The notes beneath the pieces were generated by a model. That model did not search any database. It had not been told where the DNA came from and was given only the letters and a program-made list of their open reading frames with translations. From Fidelibacterota bacterium (GTDB lineage: Bacteria; Fidelibacterota; UBA8477; JABMPR01), in NCBI GenBank assembly GCA_016844945.1, contig JAERTJ010000085.1, positions 23,000-86,999 of the forward strand: a DNA stretch of 64,000 nucleotides, in the 5' to 3' direction. Of this stretch, positions 9,070-18,943 are shown piece by piece (position 1 is the first letter of the stretch; every line of letters starts with the position of its first letter). The translations under genes and the position numbers were made by a program.

Positions 9070-10899
9070 TCATCCCACCAATTCATGCAAGTCAAGCAAC
9101 ATGGTGGTCTGATCCATCATATGAGCAGAACCGAGAATGCCAGGTTGCCGGAATGTCTTATCATCTATCTCAATTGATGTGTCAATCGTATCCAGAATAC
9201 CCGACACAAGTACACCTACTTCTCTCTCCTCGTGCTGGAAAACAATAACATATGGCGATTCCACATCCTCAATAGGAGCGACCCGCGCCGTATCCTCTAT
9301 TTTGAATAATAACAGATTCGCGCCGCGATATTTTATTGACAACTGTCCGCCTGGCGCTTCAATCTCATTGCGATTTATTTTTTCTAATCTGGAGATTAAT
9401 CCTAATGGAAGCGCAAAATATTCTGTGGCAGCATTTTTTACAACAAGGAGAGATTTATCATGTCTACCCTTCTCTATTTTCTTCTCAATAATTCTTTGGC
9501 GGGCTGTATCCTTGACAGAGCGAAGAGACATGAGGTTACTTATACCGACAATATCAAGAATGAGGGCGGATTTTCCATCACCCAGAATCGTCGCACCGGC
9601 ATAACTGCTCACATCTCGGAGATGATATCCCAGCGGTTTTACAACAATCTCTTCAGAATCAAGGAGTGCATCTACAACGATTCCATAATTCACTTCTCCA
9701 GCATTGACAACAACAATATTAACAGCGCTTTCCGTAGAAGAGCGTCGATCATTTTTTGATCTATTCTCAGTTTCAAATTCGTCAAGCTCATCTTCTTTTT
9801 GGAGGTCATCCACAGATTTGGATCTTCTGTCATGTATAAGTTCTCGCTGGTCATGTTTTAGACCGCCAGAGCTGTCCTTGAAAAACTTTGGCATTTCAAG
9901 CACATCACTTAGCCTCAATAGAGGCAATAGTTCATTTCTAAGTCTTATAACGCTGGCGTTATCAACCTTTTCAATTCGGGATTTAACCTGCTCAGGCGGT
10001 ATGCGTACGAGTTCAACCAGGCTAACTTGAGGGATTGTGAAACGTTCTGAGCCAGATAGTACAATAAGACTGGGAATAATCGCCAGAGTAAGGGGAAGTT
10101 TCACCCGGACGGTCGTACCTTTTCCCACTGTAGATTTAATGTCAAGGGTTCCGCCCAGTTTGGTGAGGTTGGTATTCACGACATCCAGCCCTATCCCAAG
10201 ACCGGAATCCTTGCTTGCCTCCTCTGACAAAGAAAAACCGGGTTCCAGGATTGTTTTTATCAATTCTGAATCTGGCATTTCCTTAATTTCATTCTCAGTG
10301 TAAGTGCCTCTCTCAATCAATTTGGCAGAAATTTGGCTCAGATCTATGCCTGCTCCATCGTCACTAATTTCAATGAACACCTGACCGGCTTCGTGATACG
10401 TTTTCAAGTTTACAATTGCAGGGTTGGATTTTCCTGCTTCCAGTCGAGCGTCGGGCATCTCTATCCCATGATCAACAGCGTTTTTAACCAGATGGGTAAT
10501 TGGATCAGAAATCAGTTCAATAATTGTCTTATCCAGTTCTACTTCTTCGCCCTCTATATTCAGTTCAACTGCCTTGCCCTGATTTGTGGACATTTCATGA
10601 ACGATTTGCTTGTACCTGCTTAAGATCGTACCGACGGGCTGCATGCGAGTACTCATGATTGAGGTTTGAATCTCTGAGGTCACCAAATCAACGCGTTGAC
10701 TGGCCTTTCCTATCTGGTCTAGATCCTCGCTCAGGATTGATTGTACCAGTTGATTCCGGGTAAGAACAAGTTCACCTGCCAGGGAAACAAGTTTATCCAG
10801 CACAGAGACATTGACACTCAGATTCTCTGGCTGACTATTAATCGTCTGTGTAATCTCATTTGAAGTTTTCGGGTTAAACATGATTTCTAATACCTCCAC
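9070..10899 (-). CDS. CheA-like histidine kinase lacking the P1/HPt and P2 regions, with two CheW-like domains
   Basis: 609 aa; begins at the P3 dimerisation region (LDKLVSLAGELVLTRNQL), ATP-binding HLVKNAVDHGIE / DDGAGID / GLGIGLDVV, then two CheW-like regions. No HPt-like sequence before P3. Confidence 0.88.
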   Translation of the reverse strand: MEVLEIMFNPKTSNEITQTINSQPENLSVNVSVLDKLVSLAGELVLTRNQLVQSILSEDLDQIGKASQRVDLVTSEIQTSIMSTRMQPVGTILSRYKQIVHEMSTNQGKAVELNIEGEEVELDKTIIELISDPITHLVKNAVDHGIEMPDARLEAGKSNPAIVNLKTYHEAGQVFIEISDDGAGIDLSQISAKLIERGTYTENEIKEMPDSELIKTILEPGFSLSEEASKDSGLGIGLDVVNTNLTKLGGTLDIKSTVGKGTTVRVKLPLTLAIIPSLIVLSGSERFTIPQVSLVELVRIPPEQVKSRIEKVDNASVIRLRNELLPLLRLSDVLEMPKFFKDSSGGLKHDQRELIHDRRSKSVDDLQKEDELDEFETENRSKNDRRSSTESAVNIVVVNAGEVNYGIVVDALLDSEEIVVKPLGYHLRDVSSYAGATILGDGKSALILDIVGISNLMSLRSVKDTARQRIIEKKIEKGRHDKSLLVVKNAATEYFALPLGLISRLEKINRNEIEAPGGQLSIKYRGANLLLFKIEDTARVAPIEDVESPYVIVFQHEEREVGVLVSGILDTIDTSIEIDDKTFRQPGILGSAHMMDQTTMLLDLHELVG

Positions 10900-10986
10900 G
10901 GCTCATTGTTTTTCCTCTCATTCAATCATTCAGAAAGTGTAGCTAGGCTTCGTTACCATCTGGTAGCTTTTCTTAGAATAATCCAT

Positions 10987-11352
10987 TTAATCGGTGAGAT
11001 ATTTTTTAAGGAGTGGAAGCAACTGGCTGGGCTTGAATGGTTTCTGAAAATATTCATTGAACCCTGCTTCAATTAGCTCATCACTCTGGCTCAAAGCAGT
11101 TGCAGAGACTGATATGAAGGGAACCTTGCTAAGTTGCTTCTTCTTTTTAAGCAATTTGCACAGGGCTATTCCATCAATCCCAAAACCAAGGGCTATATCC
11201 ACAAATAAAATATCGAACTTGTAAATCATAGCCATTTCCATGGCAATTTCACCATTTCGCGCAAGCACTGTTTTAATATTTTCTCTTCCGAGAAGGACCT
11301 TAAAATACTGCCCATAGACATGATCATCTTCTACAATGAGTGCTCGTTTCAT
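10987..11352 (-). CDS. stand-alone response regulator receiver protein
   Basis: 121 aa; LIVEDD, phospho-Asp context FDILFVDIALG, conserved Lys in FQKPFKP. Confidence 0.9.
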   Translation of the reverse strand: MKRALIVEDDHVYGQYFKVLLGRENIKTVLARNGEIAMEMAMIYKFDILFVDIALGFGIDGIALCKLLKKKKQLSKVPFISVSATALSQSDELIEAGFNEYFQKPFKPSQLLPLLKKYLTD

Positions 11353-11431
11353 GGTGTGCTCTCCTGATTAATCGCTGGTATAGTAGACAGGGCTGTCGAT
11401 TGACAACAACCCTGCGCTACTAAATCCATAG

Positions 11432-13420
11432 TTAGGCGTTTAATCTGCTAGCTACTTCAGTCAATTGACTCCCCGTGTCAGTGATCAATTGAGTAGAACT
11501 CTTCAAGTCTTGCCCTGATCGCTCAATATTACCGATGTCCGTATTCACAGTGGTAATATTTGTAGCAACTTCTCTAGCTGCCTGGGCTGCCTGACCGACA
11601 TTCGACACAATGTCGTTCATGCCACTCGTTGCAGCACCCAGACTCCCTGCAATATCCTGAGTGGTTACATTCTGCTCTTCTACAGCCGTGGCAATCGTGT
11701 TGACAATTGAATTCACTTTATCAATCACGGTAGTAATTGAAGCTATCTCAGTGACAGTCCCCGTGGTTTCATTTTGGATCGCGTCAATCTTATGGCTGAT
11801 ATCAGCAGTTGCATCATTGGTTTGTTTTGCTAACTCTTTTACCTCATTGGCTACCACTGCGAAGCCTTTACCTGCTTCTCCAGCCCTTGCAGCTTCAATG
11901 GTTGCATTCAGAGCCAGCAGTTTTGTCTGTTCAGCAATCTCGACGATGGTGTCTGTCACCTGGCTAATCTCATTGGCTGCAACTCCAAGTTTGTCAACTC
12001 GGCCTGATGCAGCAGCCACATTTTGAACAGCTTCAGCGGTGATTTCTCTTGCCTGTTCTGCATTCTGAGCAATTTCACTCACTGTTGCGGTCATTTCTTC
12101 GGTAGCTCCTGCAACAGAATTCATGTTGTCTTGAGATGATTGTGAAGCCTGGGAAATAGTGTCCATATTGGTGCTCATTTCTTCAGCAGCAGAGGCAACC
12201 ATATTTGACATATCAGCTATACTGGTAGATTTTTCGGCTATATCTAATGAAATTGAAGATAATTGAGTACCCGCAGCACTTAGATCATTGGTGCTACTCT
12301 GAACTTGCGATTGAATTTCTCTTTGCTCATTTTCAGCAATCTCAAGTTTTTCCACAAATGAATCGAACCATTTTGCAAGCTCTCCAATTTCGTCCTGAGT
12401 ATCGATATTCAGGCGAACAGAAAGGTCCCCTTCTCCTTGGGCAATATCTTTCATGAGCGCAATCAGCTTATTGATTTGACCAACAATTAATCTCGCAATG
12501 AGCCAGACTAAGAGTATTGCCAAAACCACGACAGCAGGTGTCAATGTATAAGCCATTTTTTTGAAAGAAGCGATGGGTGCCATAAATTCTTCAACAGACA
12601 CTCGGATGGCCAGTATCCATTCTGTTTTCGGGTGTGTTTTAAACTGTACTTCTACTGGATGCCCTTTCCAATCATAAGTAAAATCACCGTTTTCCATAGA
12701 TTTCATTTTTTTGAAGAAATCATGCTCAGCAAGATTCAGTTTCATGATTTGTGAATTGTCAGGATACGCCAGTACTCGACCTGAGCTCTCTGTCATATAG
12801 ATGTATCCAGTCTCACCGAATTGAGAGGTACTAATATATGCATCTGAAAAAGAGTTTAATTCCACAGGAGTCCCCATGATACCTACAACAACGCCCTTAT
12901 CATAAATTGGGGCGGTTATAAGGACAACGGGTCTCCCGCTCGCTGGTGATGCACCGGCTGCGCTAATCCAGCTTTTACCCTGTCTAGCCATTTCCACATT
13001 CCTGGCGTAAATAGGTATCTGGGAAATATCGATTTTAGCTTTTGCGGCATCATAACCATGAGCAAGAAATAAATCACCTTCCAGATGGGCGAGAAAAATA
13101 TTCTCATAGACTTCGCTGCTTGACATAAACACATCAATAAGTTCCTGCGCTTTATCCCTATTCCTATTCCGGCAGGCATCTTTGAAAACAGGGATATTAC
13201 TAAAACGGTAGGCATCTTGCTCCCTGTCCTCTAACCAGGTATCTAGAGCAGTGTATGTCTTTTGAAGAACGTCACCCATACGATCTTCCTCGGCGGTGTG
13301 CGCGTAACTGCTAAACTTGCTAATCCCCATCCAACTGGCAAAAACCATTGCAACAATAAATAAGGGAATCATTGTATACTGGATCTTTTTACCCAGGTTC
13401 AAGTTGAGAAAATAGTTCAT
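11432..13420 (-). CDS. methyl-accepting chemotaxis protein (Cache-type sensor, HAMP, MA domain)
   Basis: 662 aa; N-terminal TM, periplasmic Cache-like region, HAMP, and hairpin tip EIAEQTKLLALNATIEAARAGEAGKGFAVVANEVKELA. Confidence 0.93.
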   Translation of the reverse strand: MNYFLNLNLGKKIQYTMIPLFIVAMVFASWMGISKFSSYAHTAEEDRMGDVLQKTYTALDTWLEDREQDAYRFSNIPVFKDACRNRNRDKAQELIDVFMSSSEVYENIFLAHLEGDLFLAHGYDAAKAKIDISQIPIYARNVEMARQGKSWISAAGASPASGRPVVLITAPIYDKGVVVGIMGTPVELNSFSDAYISTSQFGETGYIYMTESSGRVLAYPDNSQIMKLNLAEHDFFKKMKSMENGDFTYDWKGHPVEVQFKTHPKTEWILAIRVSVEEFMAPIASFKKMAYTLTPAVVVLAILLVWLIARLIVGQINKLIALMKDIAQGEGDLSVRLNIDTQDEIGELAKWFDSFVEKLEIAENEQREIQSQVQSSTNDLSAAGTQLSSISLDIAEKSTSIADMSNMVASAAEEMSTNMDTISQASQSSQDNMNSVAGATEEMTATVSEIAQNAEQAREITAEAVQNVAAASGRVDKLGVAANEISQVTDTIVEIAEQTKLLALNATIEAARAGEAGKGFAVVANEVKELAKQTNDATADISHKIDAIQNETTGTVTEIASITTVIDKVNSIVNTIATAVEEQNVTTQDIAGSLGAATSGMNDIVSNVGQAAQAAREVATNITTVNTDIGNIERSGQDLKSSTQLITDTGSQLTEVASRLNA

Positions 13421-13454
13421 TTTATACTTCCTTTCGTTTTAGATGTCTTATTGC

Positions 13455-13853
13455 TTATACTTTCAATAGGGTGTCGCTGAATTTGGAGTGATACATTTCA
13501 TTGATTGATTCAAAATCATGATATCCACTTGAATCCTGAATGCTTATTTTTGGTGATTCTGAGGAGAGATCAATGGCATGCAGCATAGGACGAAATCGAC
13601 GGCTCAACATATGCGTCTTCAGCAATGCGATAGATTCCCACCGTTCAGTGAATAAAAATTTGTCTGCCCCACCTACGCTTACAAAAATGTGGCATTCTAA
13701 GCATCCTACCTGAGCTCTGGTTGGCTCAAGAATAACCTGAACCAACTCAAGGAACTCATCGCGATGTTCTGGATTGATGGTAACCTCAATCTTTAAGACA
13801 ACGATTGATTGGCTGACTGACTGCGAAGGGCTGCTTTTATCTGATGCTTCCAT
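13455..13853 (-). CDS. antibiotic biosynthesis monooxygenase (ABM/YgiN-like) domain protein
   Basis: 132 aa; VLKIEVTINPEHRDEFLELVQVILEPTRAQVGCLECHIFV...FLFTERWESIALLKTHMLS resembles the dimeric ABM fold family. Confidence 0.7.
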   Translation of the reverse strand: MEASDKSSPSQSVSQSIVVLKIEVTINPEHRDEFLELVQVILEPTRAQVGCLECHIFVSVGGADKFLFTERWESIALLKTHMLSRRFRPMLHAIDLSSESPKISIQDSSGYHDFESINEMYHSKFSDTLLKV

Positions 13854-13997
13854 GCCGGTGTATAACTCAAATCATATGCCAGCATAATAATTCATCCAAG
13901 GAAGGCATGATATATTCTAATATATCAATGACTTACATTACTGAGAACTTTTCAACAAGGAGAGATAAAAATATGGATGTTTTACGATATTTCGCAT

Positions 13998-14019
13998 ATC
14001 CAACGATATATCGTTGGAT
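13998..14019. promoter_or_regulatory. 22-bp perfect palindrome, candidate activator binding site
   Basis: ATCCAACGATATATCGTTGGAT, between the sigma-54 activator gene and the ABM/MCP gene cluster. Confidence 0.4.
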
Positions 14020-14093
14020 CTTCATGTATGAGTTTGCCACTCATCAGGTAACCAATATGTGATGGGAGGAGGTCTATTACGGTGTGCTTTAAA

Positions 14094-16277
14094 TCATGTT
14101 GGCCGGACGATTCCCAGGCGTTTCATTCGTGAAGCGAGGGTTGTCGGCTTCATTTCTAAAATTTCCGCCGCGCCATTTGAGCCTCTAATTCTCCAGTGCG
14201 TTTCCTCCAGGACAGACAGGATGTGTGCCCGTTCCATATCATTTAACCCTCTATGGGGACCGAGAGCAGTCGATCGATCCTCAGGTAACTCGATTCTAAG
14301 TATATTTCCTGTGGATTTAATCATGGAGCGCTCAATCACATTTTTCAACTCCCTGATATTTCCAGGCCATGAATAATTCTCCAGAAGCCCTGCACCTTCA
14401 GCAGATATTTTATTAATCCGTTTCCCCATGCTATCCTTGAAAGCTTCGATAAAGGTCCACGTCAATAATAGTATATCTTCTCTTCGATCTCTTAGTGGGG
14501 GTAATTCAAGTGGAAACACGTTTAAGCGATAGTAGAGATCTTCACGAAATCTACCCTGCTTAATTTCGCTCACCAGATCCCGATTAGTGGCAGCAATCAC
14601 TCGAACATCTACCTGTATCAATTTGGAACTTCCCAAACGTTCAAAATGACCCTCCTGGAGAACTCTGAGCAATTTTGATTGTGTATCAAGAGGTAATTCG
14701 CCAATTTCGTCAAGAAATATTGTTGCGCCATCTGCAATTTCAAACCGACCAATTTGTCGGCTTATGGCTCCAGTAAACGCACCTTTTTCGCGACCAAACA
14801 ACTCACTTTCGACCAATGTTGCCGGCAAAGCTGCACAGTTAACAACTATAAAGCTTTTATCTTTCCTGTTGCTCATTTCATGAATGGCTCGGGCTAAGAG
14901 TTCTTTACCGGTACCCGTCTCACCAAGAATGAGTACCGTTGAATCCGTAGCTGCAACCTGCTCAGCCTGCACAAGCACTGATTTCATTCTGTCGCTCTTG
15001 CCAACAATATTTTTGTAGACGCTGGAGAGCCTCACTTCTTCGCGGAGGATCACATTTTCAGCCTCGATTTTGTCCTTGAGTTCTTTTAACTCATCAAGGG
15101 CGATTTTAAGGTCTAGATTTGCACCCTCAATTTCCTTCTCAGCTTGTTTACGCTCTGAAATGTCCTGCATCATCACAACTGAAGTCAAGTCATCCTCTTG
15201 TTGGTATACAGTTACCCTGACTTCCATTGGGAATTCAAGCCCATCCTTCTTTAGCCCTATGGTCTCGTAGACACCTGGAACCTCTTCCCCCTTCATTCGT
15301 CTAGAAATAAATTCCTTAATTCGTTCATGCTCGGATTCTGCAATTAGATTTAATATTGGAGTACCCCGTAACTCATCAGTTGTACCATAGCCAAACAATT
15401 TGGCATAAGCTGTATTAACCATATGCGTGGATCCATTCACACTAGTTCCAATTGCATATTGAGCATGATCAAAAAGTGCCCGCAACTGGGCTTCGCTATT
15501 CCTTAGCTTTTCATCAGTTTTCATCTGAATACTAATATCTCTGATCATAGCCTGGAGGTAAACTTTACCACTATGTGTTAAATCATTGAGAGCAATCTCT
15601 GCATCGAATTCAATTCCGTTTAATCGCTTATGACGCCAATAAAACAACTGAGGAGTGCCAGACAGGGCTTTAGCAATCAGATCCTCACCTTTCCTGGTAG
15701 AGTTCTCCCCATCTGGCTGATATTCTGGTGAGAAATCGAAGGGAGTACGTCCGAGAATATCAGATTCCTCCTTACCGCCAAAGATTTGGATTGTGGCTGA
15801 ATTACACTCAATGAGCTTCCCTGCGGAAAGGATGAATATGCCATCAGAAGCAGAGTTGAATAAGGTTCGGTAACGATTATCGGTTTCCTTAAATGCCTGC
15901 TCAAAACTTTTCAGCCTGGTTATATCACTTGTTGTGGTCACTACAATTTTGGTAGAATCATCGATGACAAAAGGATATGAAGTTTCACACAGGGAAATAT
16001 TCATGCCATCTAGTTCTGTCTCGATCTCAATACTTTTCAGGTGCCGCATAATATTGAGCGCTTCAACTCTCAACTTGGCAGAGACTTCAGCATGAAAAGC
16101 TGAAAGGATTTCTGATTCCTGATGATTTTTGACCTCATCTGGATGCATGCCCAACAATTCACCCAACATCTGATTCATCCAGATAACCACCCCATCTGCA
16201 TCGACGATTCGTATGGGTAAATCCATTTTTGAAATGAACTTGTCTATCAGGTCATAGAAACTTGTGTGATGATTCAT
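14094..16277 (-). CDS. PAS-containing sigma-54-dependent transcriptional activator
   Basis: 727 aa; several PAS regions, Walker [16 protein letters not shown], sigma-54 contact [16 protein letters not shown]-terminal Fis-like HTH. Confidence 0.93.
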   Translation of the reverse strand: MNHHTSFYDLIDKFISKMDLPIRIVDADGVVIWMNQMLGELLGMHPDEVKNHQESEILSAFHAEVSAKLRVEALNIMRHLKSIEIETELDGMNISLCETSYPFVIDDSTKIVVTTTSDITRLKSFEQAFKETDNRYRTLFNSASDGIFILSAGKLIECNSATIQIFGGKEESDILGRTPFDFSPEYQPDGENSTRKGEDLIAKALSGTPQLFYWRHKRLNGIEFDAEIALNDLTHSGKVYLQAMIRDISIQMKTDEKLRNSEAQLRALFDHAQYAIGTSVNGSTHMVNTAYAKLFGYGTTDELRGTPILNLIAESEHERIKEFISRRMKGEEVPGVYETIGLKKDGLEFPMEVRVTVYQQEDDLTSVVMMQDISERKQAEKEIEGANLDLKIALDELKELKDKIEAENVILREEVRLSSVYKNIVGKSDRMKSVLVQAEQVAATDSTVLILGETGTGKELLARAIHEMSNRKDKSFIVVNCAALPATLVESELFGREKGAFTGAISRQIGRFEIADGATIFLDEIGELPLDTQSKLLRVLQEGHFERLGSSKLIQVDVRVIAATNRDLVSEIKQGRFREDLYYRLNVFPLELPPLRDRREDILLLTWTFIEAFKDSMGKRINKISAEGAGLLENYSWPGNIRELKNVIERSMIKSTGNILRIELPEDRSTALGPHRGLNDMERAHILSVLEETHWRIRGSNGAAEILEMKPTTLASRMKRLGIVRPT

Positions 16278-16500
16278 TCAATCCAATCCCCGTTTGCATG
16301 TGTTGGTGAAAACGTAATCATTACCCTCACCGAAGCAATACAGTAATTGAGCGAGGAATCTATGGTAGGATGGTCAGAGTTTAACCTCTCAAAACTGTTC
16401 AGCTGTGAATATCCATGTTTCTTGAACGAAGACTACAAATCTTGCCCTCTAGGCCGGGAACTGGTCTGATCTGTAAGGCCTATCAATCAACTCTTGTATG

Positions 16501-17208
16501 CTATTTCACAAGGGGTCGCTTGATATCTTCAGGAAGTCTCTCAATATTGTGTTCCACTGATTCAAAGTATAGGGTAATAGATCCACCTTTACGTCCCTGC
16601 TCAACCACGAAGGGGATCAACACCCCATCCACTTCGCGATAATCCTTCAGATTCCAGTGATATCCAATTTGGTTCAGTAGTCCAGACTCATCATCAAACC
16701 ATAAGGCATAGTATGTGGAATCCCGATCCGTATAAACAGCCGTTACATCCCTATAATTCATCGTCATTTTAGCACCATACCTGAGTTTCTTGAAATAGCG
16801 ATCCATTTTTAAAGGACTCGCCGGGTCAAAAACATAGCCAAGTTTTGCTCGATTCTGCCCGGGATCAGCAACCACACCAGTACTATCCTGTCGCCACCCC
16901 CCAGCTTGATCATAGCCGTAGTTCTCAGTGGGTGAGGAAAAACGCCAATTTCCCTGACTATCAGCATAGACCCTAAATAGCATTTCACTCGGTTCACCCA
17001 TGTACGGACGATTATCAATCAACCGACCCTTGATGAGACGCGTTTTAAAATTACTGATCGTATCATGACCACCTATGGCTGTGATATAGCGTTTGATAAT
17101 CTCCACATGTCCAGGACTTGAAACCTTTGACTCGTAATCCTCCTTTGCAGAGCAATTCATTAGCAGAAATGCACTGAAGAATATGATGATTAAACGCATG
17201 GTTCGCAT
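16501..17208 (-). CDS. lipoprotein, outer-membrane lipoprotein-sorting-like
   Basis: Likely start MRTMRLIIIFFSAFLLMNCSAKEDY (lipobox) at 17208; the ORF extends to 17280. Confidence 0.6.
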   Translation of the reverse strand: MRTMRLIIIFFSAFLLMNCSAKEDYESKVSSPGHVEIIKRYITAIGGHDTISNFKTRLIKGRLIDNRPYMGEPSEMLFRVYADSQGNWRFSSPTENYGYDQAGGWRQDSTGVVADPGQNRAKLGYVFDPASPLKMDRYFKKLRYGAKMTMNYRDVTAVYTDRDSTYYALWFDDESGLLNQIGYHWNLKDYREVDGVLIPFVVEQGRKGGSITLYFESVEHNIERLPEDIKRPLVK

Positions 17209-17416
17209 GAAAACCCCCTTTTCAATTGATACAAGATTTTTCGGATACTGAAATTCGGCATAAATATATATGGGTACCATGATCCAGTTTTCACAGATCG
17301 ATGATTGGAGAATTTGCTCGCTTCAAGGCATCATAACTATGTTAAACGGTGAGCATCAGATGTAGAGCAGGTGGTTCCCCATGCTTGATCGTATCTACCC
17401 GAAAAGGCATAGAAGG

Positions 17417-17902
17417 TTAGAATGGAGAAATAATTTCCTGAACAATTTTTCTAAACATGATGACTTGATCTTTGGCCTTGAAGCGCCCATAAGCAAGGCC
17501 AGACAATGCTATTACTATCACTAAAACAGACAAGCAAGTCCCTACGAGAGCCAGTGTTGAGGACATCCCCAGGTGGATTTGAGCCAACATCATGATAAAT
17601 GCTGCGATAAAAACCACTGCACCTAGAAAAATAAAGAACATCGCCAGAGTGAAAGTGGCAGCATTGGGACCAATCACTTCATGGATGGTGGATGTCTCAT
17701 TGTTACTTTCGATGCGTAAATTCATCTCAGGGGACCACCAGCGATGAATCTCCTCCGTCACTTTCATGGCAATAAGATCATTGGAAATTTCTACTGATAC
17801 AGGATAGCTCTCTGGAAGCTTTGAGCTAGAAACCGTAGTCAACAGCTCATCTGCTGATCCTTGATGATTATACTGTCTACGAAAATTGATACCCAAAACC
17901 AT
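17417..17902 (-). CDS. hypothetical membrane protein with two C-terminal TM segments
   Basis: 161 aa ORF with hydrophobic hairpin. Confidence 0.5.
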   Translation of the reverse strand: MVLGINFRRQYNHQGSADELLTTVSSSKLPESYPVSVEISNDLIAMKVTEEIHRWWSPEMNLRIESNNETSTIHEVIGPNAATFTLAMFFIFLGAVVFIAAFIMMLAQIHLGMSSTLALVGTCLSVLVIVIALSGLAYGRFKAKDQVIMFRKIVQEIISPF

Positions 17903-18002
17903 ACAAACCCCACCACTTTGTTTAATTGATGATGGAATTTATCTCATTATAATGTGAAAGCAAGTATGAGAATATTATAATTAGAGCATGCTTCGTGTGG
18001 GG

Positions 18003-18413
18003 TCAATCGGAAAAGAGATCCAGGTTGTCGCTGATACAAGTCGAAGGATTGTCAACCTGCAGGGAGAGGGTTGGATGTGAAGCTGCCACTGAATAAAGCG
18101 TGATGTTTCTGGATTTGTTTAACAATTGGGACATCGTACCCAAACCAAAGCCCAGCACGATCAATGCGGCAGCCCTCAAAAGCATCTTCAATTCTCCTGA
18201 GACTCGGCCTGGATAAGGAATGGAGGGCGCATAAACCGGGATATTCAGACCTTTTAAAGCTACAAGGTCTGCTTCTATTGCAGCAAGTGATGCAGAGCAT
18301 TGGGAACAATGCTTTAGGTGCTGCTCGACTGCTGTATCCTGCTCAGGATCAAGGGTTTCCAGCAGATGACCAAGTAGGATATCCTCTTCATAGTGACTGG
18401 TTCGGGGTTCCAT
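18003..18413 (-). CDS. anti-sigma factor (zinc-finger type)
   Basis: HLLETLDPEQDTAVEQHLKHCSQCSASLAAIE (HxxxCxxC) followed by one TM segment; directly follows the sigma factor gene. Confidence 0.8.
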   Translation of the reverse strand: MEPRTSHYEEDILLGHLLETLDPEQDTAVEQHLKHCSQCSASLAAIEADLVALKGLNIPVYAPSIPYPGRVSGELKMLLRAAALIVLGFGLGTMSQLLNKSRNITLYSVAASHPTLSLQVDNPSTCISDNLDLFSD

Positions 18414-18943
18414 TACGTAAGTCCTCTATCTTTCATTTGCTTTCTAATTTGCTTTGCGCCATTGAATAAGCGGGATTTAACCGTCCCCAATGGAATGGCC
18501 AATACGGCTGAAATATCCTGCAGTGACTTCTCACCATAAAAACGCAAAACAAAAACCTCTCGGTAAACCTCGTCCAGGGCCTGGATGATATTGAACATTG
18601 CCCTGTCTCGCTCACCCCTTATCAAGCTGTCAAGCGGTTGTGGATTTGTGTCAGGCGGGTCGATCTCCCCTATTGTAGACCATCGTTGCAACCGCTTCTT
18701 CATTTTTAAGGCGGTGTGGTACGTCACAGTTGTTAGCCAACCCTTTAATGATCCATCCTGATGTTTTGGAGGATTACGAAAAAGTTCGACCATCACCTCC
18801 TGGACAACGTCTTGAGCCAGGTCTGGTGATCCGGTCAACATCACTGCTAATCGGGTGAGATGGCTAGCATGGAGATCAACCACACGATTCCAGGCGGATC
18901 GATTTCCATGCTTCGCCAGGTTATAATCCTGCCAATCGTTCAA
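18413..18943 (-). CDS. ECF-type RNA polymerase sigma factor
   Basis: 176 aa; region 2 LAQDVVQEVMVELFRNP and region 4 EVFVLRFYGEKSLQDISAVLAIPLGTVKSRLFNGAKQIRKQ. Confidence 0.92.
   Translation of the reverse strand: MNDWQDYNLAKHGNRSAWNRVVDLHASHLTRLAVMLTGSPDLAQDVVQEVMVELFRNPPKHQDGSLKGWLTTVTYHTALKMKKRLQRWSTIGEIDPPDTNPQPLDSLIRGERDRAMFNIIQALDEVYREVFVLRFYGEKSLQDISAVLAIPLGTVKSRLFNGAKQIRKQMKDRGLT

Noticed and set aside
9137-9604. 155-aa plus-strand ORF opposite the CheA-like gene
   Set aside because: Antisense to a clear kinase gene, with Ser/Arg-rich composition typical of a reverse-frame shadow.
11661-12026. 121-aa plus-strand ORF opposite the MCP signalling domain
   Set aside because: Low-complexity Ala/Ser/Val antisense frame of the conserved MCP hairpin.
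13866-13881. Possible -24/-12 sigma-54 promoter (minus strand TGGCATATGATTTGAG)
   Set aside because: The -12 element has GA rather than GC and lies only 13 nt from the annotated ATG, leaving no room for a normal leader unless the start codon is wrong.
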